From Roridomyces roridus (taxonomy: Eukaryota > Basidiomycota > Agaricomycetes > Agaricales > Mycenaceae): DNA of 35,674 bases. The position numbers and the translations under genes were made by a program. The stretch lies in NCBI GenBank assembly GCA_029378245.1, contig JARKIF010000276.1, positions 1-35,674 on the forward strand, in the 5' to 3' direction. Numbering within the stretch: position 1 is the first letter of the stretch; each line of letters starts with the position of its first letter. Shown here in pieces: positions 22,115 through 32,174 of the stretch. The notes beneath the pieces are model-generated. The model ran no database searches, had not been told where the DNA came from, and saw only the letters and a list, made by a program, of their open reading frames with translations.

Positions 22115-25100
22115 ATGGAGCAAGGCCCATCCTCCGAGCGCCTCTCCCTCCTCACTCCGTCAGTCCAGTCCAGCCCATTTCTTGTCTTTTGGGGCTCACA
22201 GCGCTGTATTTAGGGAGGACATTGACCGTACGCCGGTCTACCCAGTGATTCACACAATTCGCGAGGTTAGCTTTACGCTCTTCTCTAGCCATTTCCTCAG
22301 TTTCCTAGGACATGATAGTGCGTGTGTGCTCCGTAGCCTACCCTCGACATTCATCGGCCCTTGTAGCATTTTATCGACACCCCTTTGACATATGAAGCTC
22401 TGTCTGCCCCCGACCTCACTTATTCTCTCATTCACCCTTTGCTCGAAAAGTACTGTGCATTGCAGCGCAATCACTCGAATCTGTCCATTGTGTTCTGTCT
22501 GCTCTTGAACAGAGTCCACTTTCTGCGCGACGACAGCATAGCGACTGCGTCTGTTTCAAACTCTCGAGCCTCACTATGCGAAATCCTTGCCATACGAACC
22601 CTCCGAGACCATGGGAATAGCATGTAAACACTGCTTCCCGGCTTGCTGAAAAGATCTCACTCCCTCTAGGATGGACTTGACACTTATTCTCACCACTAGT
22701 TGGCCGGGTATGCTTCCTCTTGCCTTCAAACGCAGGGATTAATCTGTCCCAGTGTACTCTGGAGCTGAAACCGATGTACTGGCTCATGCCCGTCGTGAAT
22801 TCACGGACTTTGATGAAGAAGAAAGAGTCGGAAACGCAATAGAAATGGCCATCGTTGGAAAGGCCAAACGGTTTATCAAAAGCACGTCCTGCCAGAAGGT
22901 GATCGACGGCATCTGGTCGTACGTTGGCAAGTTTTTTCAATCCTGCTGGCTGGCGTTCTGACGCGGCTGCAGTGGCCGATATGTTTACCAAGCCGAGAGC
23001 AGTCATGCCATCCTATCCGATGTTAGTGCTTTTCCAGCTCCCTCAGGAATACTTGCCATATCTTTCAATAGACATACAAGCGAACACCCATCCATTTCTA
23101 CGATCCTCACAAAGCACCCCTACTTGACCACTACCGGTCAGTCTCTTGCTTGTACTACAGAGAGTTTCGCTTACTTCGGGCCAGTCTCAAAGTACCCGCC
23201 ATCCGCTCGGTTCTCGAGTATTCAAAGTGAATTACCGGCAGACTCTGACCCTCTTCACTCATACCCCGCCATAGCTTCTTGATATTATTTTCTCTCTTTA
23301 TTCTCGCCATCGAGCTGAATGATCTCAACCGAATCAATCTTGCGGAAGCAGCTTTCATGCTGTATGCGCTAGGTTTCACCTTGGAAAAGGTCGCTGCAAT
23401 GCAAGAGCACGGAATCAAGGGTATCTATTTGATTTATTTCACCAATTCGTGTCCTAACGAGTTTGGCAGTCTATTTCAAGGGAACCTGGGTGCGGTGTCC
23501 GTATTCGCACATGATTCAGGCGTTTAATACCATGCAGAACGGGTTTGACTTGGTCTTTGTGGCAACATATTGCGTGTATGCGGTGCTACGGATTCATGGT
23601 ATGCGACATTCAATACAAGTTGAATAACCTAAGGAATTATGGCACAGGGGTTTACCGCGATAGTGAGGATTTCACTTGGTAGTTTTCAAGACGTCTCCTG
23701 ATCCTTGCAGACCCGTGGGCGCGCAAAACCGGTGTCGATTGTTTAGCACTGATCGCCTGCCTGATGTTTCCTCGGTAGGACCTTTTTGGAATATCTTCAA
23801 ACAAGAACTGACAATTCTCGCAGTCTTGCCTTTGTCACCTTGAAAAACAACCTCATGGTGTTGAGCCTGCGAGCCATGATGTTCCAATTCCTGGTCTTGA
23901 TGCTCATCGCCTGCTTCTGTTTCGTGGGCTTTTTGTACGCATGTGTGTATCCTTTTGTGTTTCTCAGAAATGTCACTAAATTCCTGATAGTATGGACGTG
24001 AGCATTGTGAACAGTTCTTTCCCCCTCGTTCTGACAGCTCATAGCCTGAGTCGGAACAAAGCAGGGTAGGCGGTTCCGCATGCAGTATTTCTCTCCGTTA
24101 ATTTACTTTCTATAGGTATGGAGCACCCCAGATTGCCTGGTGGATGCTGGATCTCTGGTTTGGCTTGGACGCCAGCGGCTTTGACCGCGCCAGTGAGTAA
24201 CATACATATCCTTCTTTCTCTACTTACCGGTTTTAGCCGAGTTCCATCCTATATTGGGCCCAGTCTTGGCTCGTTCTCTCTTTTTGGACGATGGAAACTT
24301 GTATTCACGAATCCTCAGATGGTTACTTACGCCTGCTTGTCAAACACCCTGCTATTGACAGGTATTTACCTTCCACCGTATTGACATCCATTTACTGATT
24401 TCCCGGCCCTCAGTGCTCGTCTCTGTCAGTGTTTCAAAAGGCCACTTGCATTTGTCTGAATTGCGCGATATAGATTTTGTCCAACACATTCTCCAGAATC
24501 AACGAGGATGCTGCTGCGGAGGCGATGTTTAGGAAAGCAGTGTCCACGATTGAGGGGTCAGTCCTACAGTCGGTTCTCAACGTCCTTGCTTGACTCGAGC
24601 AACGCAGAGTGAAGGCAGACTCGTTGTTCTCCTATCAGCCACCCATCAACTTACTTGCGCTGTGTATCATGTTACCCGCTAGTTATATTCTGTCGCCTCG
24701 GTGGTTCCATAAGGTGATTAGTCTCGGTTGTTGTGGTCCGTCTTTCAACTCACCATCTACAGGTCAACGTGTTTATGATTAGGTGCGCATATCCGATACG
24801 ATTGACATTCCTGCAAGCTGAAAGTGTACATAAGACTCACGAGCTTCCCTGTCCTTTTGGTAAAACTCCTCCTTGTAGTCAAAGAATCAGCCAGAACCGA
24901 ACAAACGCGAACAGATGATTTCGTTATACGAACGACAAGCTAAAAAGAACGGGACCACCAACATCTACGACACCCTTCTCATTCTTGTGGAGAGAATACT
25001 AGAAACGCTTCCCCGTAGATTCGCACTATTCAGTCAGCCGGCAGCAATCTGCTCTCCAAACTCGCGCTTACCCACTCTTGTTAGATTTCTTCGAGGGTCT

Positions 25101-25896
25101 TGCTGGGTCGGATCACGATATTGACGCGGTCAGCATCTCCATGACTTGTCGAGCAGGAGCCTAACTCTGAAATCAGGTCTTTGAAATCGAAGATGAGCTT
25201 ATAGCCAGCGCCATTGCTTCGGACAATCTCGAGGCAAACGAGGACGCTTTCAAACTTCATCGCAAGAGACGCATGTCCCCCTACTCATCTCCTGCACGCC
25301 CACACCCCGTTCCTTCTCCTGGTGCTGCACAACCCTCGTCCTCCTCTTCCCCGCCTGCACACCATGTTCCCGTTCATGGACCAAGAAATCGGGTTACCTC
25401 GCTAATGGCCCGTGGTGCCGAGGCTGCACATTCCTTTGCGAGTCCTCTAGCTCAGATATTTCAGCCTTTGGTGGTTGATTCCTTTGAGGATGAAGACACG
25501 GAGCTAGAGTCCGGCAACGCCTCTGCCCATCCTGTAGTTGCACATCCACATCCACATCCACCGCCACCAGGCATCAGCTACGGGCCAGTATCTCGTCGGA
25601 GACTCTCTTCCATGCACGTCCGTGACCATTCCGACAGTAGACCGCAACAGCACAAGCGGCAGGAATCAGATGCAGCCAATATGCTTTTCCCGACTGGTGG
25701 TGGTGGTGGTGGTGGTGGTGGTGGTGGAGACGATCCTTTTTCTGCAAGTCCTGAGCAGCGCGATCCTTTACCCACCGCCCACGAAGTAGATGAGCAGCCG
25801 GAAATGGCGTGGATACAGCGCTTGGAGAAGCTTGAGGAAGGACAAAAGAGGATAGAGGGATTGTTGGAGAAGATCGCTCGCAGCCTCCCAGAGTGA
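22115..25896 (+). CDS. YVC1: Yvc1-like TRP family vacuolar cation (Ca2+) channel
   Basis: Probable homologue of fungal Yvc1, the TRP-type channel releasing Ca2+ from the vacuole. Twenty-eight exons sum to 2454 nt, 817 aa, unbroken, with 27 introns mostly 47-56 nt. Three exons are tiny: 22309-22317 (9 nt), 23991-23997 (7 nt) and 24414-24424 (11 nt). The N-terminal cytosolic helical domain contains YEALSAPDLTYSLIHPLLEK, IVFCLLLNRVHFLRDD and SRASLCEILAIR. The membrane region runs from about FLILFSLFILAIELNDLNRI through LALIACLMFPRLAF, FLVLMLIACFCFVGFLYALW and the pore-like segment WWMLDLWFGLDASGF to MVTYACLSNTLLLTVLVS. A further segment, INLLALCIMLPASYIL, follows. The long C-terminal tail is disordered, with poly-Gly and His-Pro tracts, and ends in a coiled coil (WIQRLEKLEEGQKRIEGLLEK). 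Exons 2-27 lie between 22214 and 25128; the last is 25177-25896. The intron at 24269-24318 may use a GC donor. Confidence 0.85.
25696..25725 (+). repeat. (GGT)10 microsatellite coding poly-glycine
   Basis: Ten uninterrupted GGT units inside the last exon of the Yvc1-like gene; with the following GGA they encode 11 glycines in the cytosolic tail. Length polymorphism between strains is likely and would stay in frame. A smaller CACATC tandem repeat encoding His-Pro lies upstream at about 25541-25560. Confidence 0.9.
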
Positions 25897-26066
25897 TACA
25901 TGACACGAAACATACTTTTTTTTATTGGTTATTGCAACGGACATGGAATAAGGAACGGAAACGGGAAGCTCGTTTTGGCTACAGTAGCAGAATAATGTAC
26001 ACATAATTTCTGTCGTACACGTATGGGCAAATATACGGTGTCAAGCATGCAAATTCACTTTCACTT

Positions 26067-29000
26067 TCAATTCCACCGCCGCTGACCGGGGCTCCCCTGC
26101 CCGTCTTCTCGTCTTCGCGGCCAGCCAGAATCAGCACTTCCACCAGCACCACCACCACGTCCACGGCCGCGACCACGATTCCGACCTCCATCACGTCCGC
26201 CGCCATCACGTGGTCGGTCATATCCTCCACGCGGCGGATGCGGATCACGGTTGTAATCTCGGCGATCATATGGCGGTTGTTGACCATATGACGGCGGTGG
26301 CGGAGGGGGGTGACCCATATGCGGCGGTGGCGGATATCCAGGCATTGGGCCCCACATTTGTGGCGGCGGCGGTGGCTGAAGTTGAGGGAGAGGTGGGGGA
26401 GGTAGAGCGCTTGGAGCAGGGATGGCGTTGAGTGTGGACGCGGTGAGGCTTTGCAGCATCGCTCGGACCTGCTCCGGGGTAAGGGCGGCAACTTCCGCTG
26501 CGAGTACGGACGGTTCAAAGCTCAGTGGTTGCGCAGCAGGAGGCGGGACGGCATATGGTACAGGCACAGGTGCGAGTGCAGGTGCCGGTGCAGGTGCAGC
26601 TGGTGGGGGCGACGCGAGTTTGCCCTTGTTGAGCACCCAGATGCCCACGAGGTAGTTGGTCGCGCGAGCGGCAGGGAGACGCAAATTATCTAAAAGTTCC
26701 ATATAGTCTGGGATAGGGTCGCTGGACAGCAGAGGAATGATGTATAGTTCTTTTCCCGGATTAGTCTCTTTCGGGCGGGTACCCCACGGAAAGACAAGTC
26801 CGTGGCGGCTAAATTGAATTAGTTTCATGGAAATTGGAGCAAAGATGAACATACCCTTTAGCGATCAAAAAGTCGGTCAAAATTTGGAACCCAGCTGAGG
26901 AGCTGTCCGAAGATGGTGAAAAAGCGACTGCGATGAGCTCCTTGGTCGAGTTCATGCGAGTTTGCAACAAAAACTGGGCGGATTTATCCACTGGCACCCG
27001 CCCATCGATTCTGAGCAAGTCTGACGGGAAGAGGGTTTGCCAGAGCACTGAGCTTGCTTCGAGAGGTCGGCCACCAATCTGACGAGCCACAACGGGGGTT
27101 TCCTGTGGGATTGTCGAGTCCAAAGGCATGTTGATCTAAACGTTCAAGTCAGCGATACACGAAAACACTGGAAAACGCTCGCACCTTGCCAGTCCAAACT
27201 TGGGGTACTGCATTGAAAGTAGCCTGAAGCGCCTCGGGTGTCGGGGCTACCTCAGACTTCTCGTCAAGAAACGCGTCAAAGTCCATATCGTCCGTGTCCA
27301 GATCCATTTCCTCCTCCTTCTTGGACTCCTCCAACGGGATGGGCGATCCCCCTTGCGGCTGTGGTGGAGAAGCAACAGGTTCCTCTTCCTCTTTCTTGGG
27401 CGCGCTCCAGAGAGAGTTGAGATCAAAGGAGGCCCGCGGAGCCTCGGATTTGGTTGCAAATGGTGAGATGCCGGTAACGGGAGATTGGACTACAGGCGGC
27501 GAGGGTGCTTTGGTGGGGGCTGCAGGCGGCGGCACACTGACGTCGCCCACTGCAACTGCAAGCTCGTCGTCAATATTGATCAAGTCTGCAAGGTTCATCT
27601 CAGGCTCGAGCGCGTCCGACGGGGACCCAACAAACGCGGCCACGGTCGCGCTCATCTCGTCCGTGGGTGTTGAAACCTGCACGGGTATCGGTGGTGGCGC
27701 TCCCCAGGATGCAGAGCCAATCGTGGGTGATTCAGGCGGTAAGGACACGCTCGCTGTGCGCGTCCGCAGTCGCGCTGCCTGCTCGCGAGCCCGCTTTTCT
27801 TCTTCCTCCTTGCGACGGGCTTGCTCTCTCTCACGCAACACGGCTTCATCGTCTACGGTGGTCTCTAGCTCTTCGAGCCCCTTGTGGGTAAGCTTTGCGC
27901 GCGGGACGACAGTCTTTTCGAGAATCGAATGGGCGAGTGCCTCTTCTTCTGCAATACGGATAGACTCCTTCAACTGCTCGTTTGCGAGGTCCGCAGGGGA
28001 CATGAGGGACAGCTCCTTTGGCGTTATACTGCCAGACGCAATACCTCTGTGCAGTAACACCCGATCCTTCTCTCTCAGATTGAACTGCAGCATCCGGAAA
28101 CGATCCCTGTGTGGAATGTTCAAAAAATTATACCTTTCAAGATGACGAGGGCACGTACTTGTATTTCGACCCAGCCAATGTCTTGCCCGTGTGGTCCGTC
28201 TCAGAGTATATATCGTATACACATTGTTCAAGGTCGGTAGCAAACTGCTTCGCCTGCTCCTCCACCTTCGCCTTTTCGCCCTCGGACAGCTCCTCCGGCT
28301 TCTTCTCCGTTCCCGCGACGTGCGGATAACGCAGGAAAATCTCGTGGAAGACACTTCCGAGCTTACCGAGACAGAAAGCACGGGCGGGGTCGTCTGCAGC
28401 AGAAGGGGTAGCGGAGGCTGCCTTTTTCCGCTTGGACGCAGGTGGGTGGGCAGCACGCTCGACGGCCTTGCGCTTGAGGTTGGTTTTGTTGGATTGACGC
28501 TTGCTGGTGCTGGCCTCGGCATCCGACTCGGACTCGGAGGAGATGGACAGTCGACGGGCGCGTCGGCGCTGGGTGAGGGGTCAACTAGGGACAAAGCAAG
28601 TGAACAAGTGACGCACCTTTCTGTCTCCAATGTACTCGTCCTCGCTGCTTGGATCGTCTCCAGAATCAGACAAGGGCGCCTGGGGCGTTTTCTTCTTGGG
28701 CGCTGGGGCGACAACACTGATGACCTCTTGGACGGCCTCGGGACCCTCCCATAGCACTATGAACAAGAATCAGTACGATGCACAGATGTTATATAGCCAA
28801 GACAAGACAAGTTTTGTAGTGACATTATAACTCAAGTGGCCAGACTCAAGAGACAGAGATACCCAGTGAATACTCAGATAATGTTCTCGTAGCCAGGCGT
28901 GTACAGAAGAGAGACTGACTACGCGAACAAGGAAACGGGACTCACTGACTGTGCGCAGGCCGGTAGTCTCGGTGCAGGGTGGGCAAATGAAGACATCTAT

Positions 29001-29253
29001 TGTGGAGATAAGGTATGAGCGTGGAATGCCACGAAGAAAAGAAGGGACGTACTTATGTCTTCCGCAGCTTGTTCGCTGAGATTCACGCAGGAGAAATGAA
29101 ACCTATGGGAAACAAATGAGGTGAAAAGCGGATTTAGGTGTTAGTGACGACGGACCAGTCTTCGCATTCTCCGCAAAAAACCATCGGAGTGCCGTCGTCC
29201 GATTTCCTGCAAATGCAATGTTTCTTGTGGCCCGCCTTGGATTTGGTGCTCAT
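26067..29253 (-). CDS. BYE1: Bye1-like PHD / TFIIS-central / SPOC transcription factor
   Basis: Nuclear RNA polymerase II-associated factor related to yeast Bye1, which binds methylated H3K4 with its PHD finger and Pol II with its TFIIS-like domain. Eight exons (29156-29253, 29053-29102, 28946-28996, 28617-28756, 28159-28568, 27185-28106, 26855-27135, 26067-26808) total 2694 nt, 897 aa, unbroken. The PHD finger, residues ~13-66, shows Cys4-His-Cys3 spacing (CICRKSDDGTPMVFCGEC, FHFSCVNLSEQAAED, FICPPC). The TFIIS central domain (~150-310) contains KYKDRFRMLQFNLREK and SLMSPADLANEQLKE. The SPOC domain (~550-715) spans VWTGKINMPLD to YLVGIWVLNKGKL. The C-terminal 180 residues are Pro-rich and end in an Arg-Gly region (GGRDGGRNRGRGRGRGGGAG). 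There is no TFIIS zinc ribbon, which separates it from true TFIIS. Intron 3 (28757-28945) is 189 nt, far longer than any other here. Confidence 0.9.
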
Positions 29254-29903
29254 GATGGTTTGGGAAAAGAAGCAGGAACAAATATTGACTCGGGTACGGA
29301 GCCAATTAGATGCGTCGACTCAATCATTCTTCTATCTACGGGTGGAGAAACGAGGAGCAACGTTGCATCTCGGAGGGCCTGCTGACCTCTTGTTCATGTT
29401 CACTTCACCCCTCTGGGGCGCCTCTCGGGCGAATGGAGTCTCCACCGAGATCCGGTAGAATAAAAAAAGCCCGTTTGATAGTACTAGAATACAGCCTTTG
29501 GACGTATGACGCGTGTCTCCGAAGAGGTCGTCGCGCTGTTGTGAATTGATCCCTGGCTGATTGGGCTTCTTTCCGGCCGAGTGAGCTCTTCCTGCTCTTC
29601 TTCGACGACCCGTCAGGCCACAGGGGACAGTGGCAGGCCTCCAGCAGCACGGTTCCGAAACGGGTCCTGCCGCGCCTCATTCCAGCTCCACCTGAGCACT
29701 TTGGGCCCGAGTCTTAATCAGGTTCATTCTGGCCGTCCAGGGCCCAGCGCTGTGCGTCCCAGCCTCCCTTTCCTTATGCATTTTACTGACTTGCTGCTTC
29801 ATTAACCCCTTGATCCGCTCTATAGACTCTCTTGTCTGCGCTGTGCGTTCCGCCCAAACAAGCGCGTGTCTCACCCGCCCGACTCTCCGCCCAGACACAA
29901 CAC
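29254..29903. other. Divergent intergenic region, BYE1 / CH-kinase gene
   Basis: A 650 bp interval with the promoters of both flanking genes. It shows CT-rich stretches close to the plus-strand start (about 29810-29890) and a short A run at 29462-29467. No motif or RNA gene is recognised. Confidence 0.45.
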
Positions 29904-32126
29904 ATGGCAACTGCAGTTGTTGCGCCAATAGTAAACGTCTCTACGTCGTCTACGTCCAGTCGTTTCAGTCACATGCCTTCTAACCGGCAGTCCCAAAAGC
30001 CCTCTGCTACACCCGGAGCCTCATCCTCTCGTTTGCCCGCCGGTACCCTCAGCGTCTCCGCCGCTGCTGGCGCCCCAGAGCCCGCCCCCAAGACCTTCCA
30101 TCGCATTCGCTCCTCCCTCGAGCAGAGCCTCCGTACCGCGACGCGCTCCAAGAGAACCGCGCAACCGGTCGTTGGTGACTTTGTCACCATCTCTGCTGGG
30201 GCCAGCAAAGGAAAGGAACGAGCGAACAATGACGAACCTGCAAAGGAACCCAAGTCCAAAGCGTCAGTGTGGAATTTCCGTAAAAGCGGTCGTAATGCAG
30301 TCACACCGTCCGCTTCTCCCAGTCCCGCTGTGGATACAAGCGAGGACGAGGACGATTTCGAAGAACCAATTCCTGCCTTTAAACGCCCAACCCTCCGCCT
30401 CGGTTCCATGTCTTCCCCCGCCCTGCATCTCGCTTCGCAAGCGTTGCCTTCACCCAGATCACAACCTGCCATTCCGGCATCCTCGTCGTCCACCAGCGAT
30501 GCCCTCGTGTCGCCCGCACGAACCCGACGCCCGAGTTTACAACCCCTGCAGAGGAATCTGAGCGATCTGCCACCCACACCACCCAATCGAATGACTAGAC
30601 ACCGCGCCACCAAGTCAAATCCTCTCAACACGCTCAGCCCACCACCAATAACGCCCACACGCGTCGCCAGCTCGCCAATCACACCTCGGAGACCAACCCG
30701 AGAGCCTCCGTCACCACCGGACACCCCCACACCCATGTCGGGCTCCCGCGGCCACGTGCCACGCTCGTCATCAGCGAGCAGCACGTACCTCCCACTTGAG
30801 CGGAGGACAACACCAATCTCACCACGCGGGACCAGTCCCAGTCCTATACGACCGCGCTCTCCCTCGGGCCAAACCCGACGTGTGGTCACTCCTTTGCGAG
30901 GTCTGTCCGCGTCCACAACGCATCTACCTCTTTCCGCATCGCCTGGGCCCTCGTCACCAATAGATTCTCCGCGGCGACCTTCCTTCGATGCGCGGAGGCC
31001 CTCTCTCGACTCCCCGATTCGCCCCTCCTTCAGGGACGAATCGCCTTCACCTGTGCGATCGCGCATAGGGTCGCCATCGCAACATCGACCCGCGTACGCG
31101 AGCCGACAGCACAGCGCGTCTACAACGTCACTGTCCCTTCCCCCACCGTCAAATCCAGAACACCGCGACCTCATTCGGACGGCAACTTCGATGCTTTGCA
31201 AAGAGGTTGTCAAACCACCACAACACATGAGCCGCACGGATGCGGGTCAGCGTGATTGGGAGGAGGTGGAGGTGCGGGTTCGCGCCCTGGCGCGCTTGGA
31301 GCGGATCTGGGGAAAGAGTGGTGGCGGCGGGAGCTCGAGCAACATTACGGTCGGCACACCTAGCGGCATCAATGTTGGTGCGGAAGAACGAGAACGGCGA
31401 TTATTCACCGAGGCCTTGCGGGATGGTTTTGTTCTTTGCCAGTGCGTTCCTTTGCTTTTAATTTTCGTGCTATTTCCTAATTACCATTGCAGACTGATGA
31501 ACAAACTGCGCTCGAGCTCCATTGTGCGGCCCGATGTCCGAGATGATGGTTTTGTTCGGACTTCAAACATTACCAAGTTTTTGGCTGCTTGCTCATCATA
31601 TGGCCTGCCGGAGGAGGACTTGTTTCAGCGCGATGACCTCATAGAGGCGAGCAGTGAATCTCTGGCTCGCGTGGCGCGGACGATCATGGCTTTGATAAAG
31701 TATGTCGACGCCCCTATCCCTTCGCGTTCCAAGGTGGTTGCTGGGCAACAGAAGCCGAGTGGGATTTATGGCCAAGGTCCTCCCCGCGCCGCTGCAGCCT
31801 CGACTCCTAATTTGGTTCGCTCCGTCTCGACGCCATCCCCAACACCATTGGCCCGCAAACGGTGGAGCCCTCCCACCGATTTGCCAACTGTGCGTTCAAA
31901 TAGCCCGGGTGAACGTTCAGGCACATCCAGCAGCGAGCGGACACCTCAGCACGATCGAGAGCACAAGGCTGATCGGGAGCAAGTGGAAACACAGGATAAA
32001 GAGACAAAACAAGTCTTGTCGCCGCCTCCTAGGTCCCCTCTTCGCCCCCAGCCGCCAAAAGTCGAAGATGGTTGCTCTCTCGCGCGATGAATCAGGTTTT
32101 CCCCTGTCCGATCGGCCCTCGACCCC
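29904..32126 (+). CDS. Calponin-homology domain region, N-terminal part of a CH-kinase gene
   Basis: The ATG at 29904 opens a long exon (29904-31441) encoding about 500 residues of Ser/Pro/Arg-rich, probably disordered sequence with many SP and TP sites (possible CDK targets). A CH-type domain follows at about residues 430-600, with the segments RLFTEALRDGFVLCQLMNKL, SSIVRPDVRD, TSNITKFLAACSSYGLPEEDLF and VARTIMALIKY. CH domains bind actin or act as scaffolds. One intron (31442-31492) has length 51 and contains no in-frame stop, so read-through also stays open. The simple frame stops at 32089, but one base difference in the C5/A4 runs at about 32048-32061 reaches a frame (KMVALSRDESGFPLSDRPSTP) that splices by a 48-nt intron (32127-32174) into the kinase part. 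I think both parts are one gene; two separate genes remain possible. Confidence 0.65.
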
Positions 32127-32174
32127 GTTAATAGCGATCTGAATCACCGTCAATCGGTTTCTTTCCACTTCCAG

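Noticed and set aside
25574..25913. Minus-strand poly-His and poly-Pro frames
   Set aside because: Produced by the (GGT)10 repeat read in antisense; not genes.
27294..28145. 283-codon open frame on the plus strand
   Set aside because: Antisense to the large exon of the Bye1-like gene, whose sense frame continues a PHD/TFIIS/SPOC protein with exact splice phases.
29969..31237. 422-codon open frame on the minus strand
   Set aside because: It is antisense to the low-complexity Ser/Pro/Arg-rich exon of the CH gene. Codon composition of such exons often leaves the opposite strand open, and the translation (many Arg/Gly/Val) has no motif.
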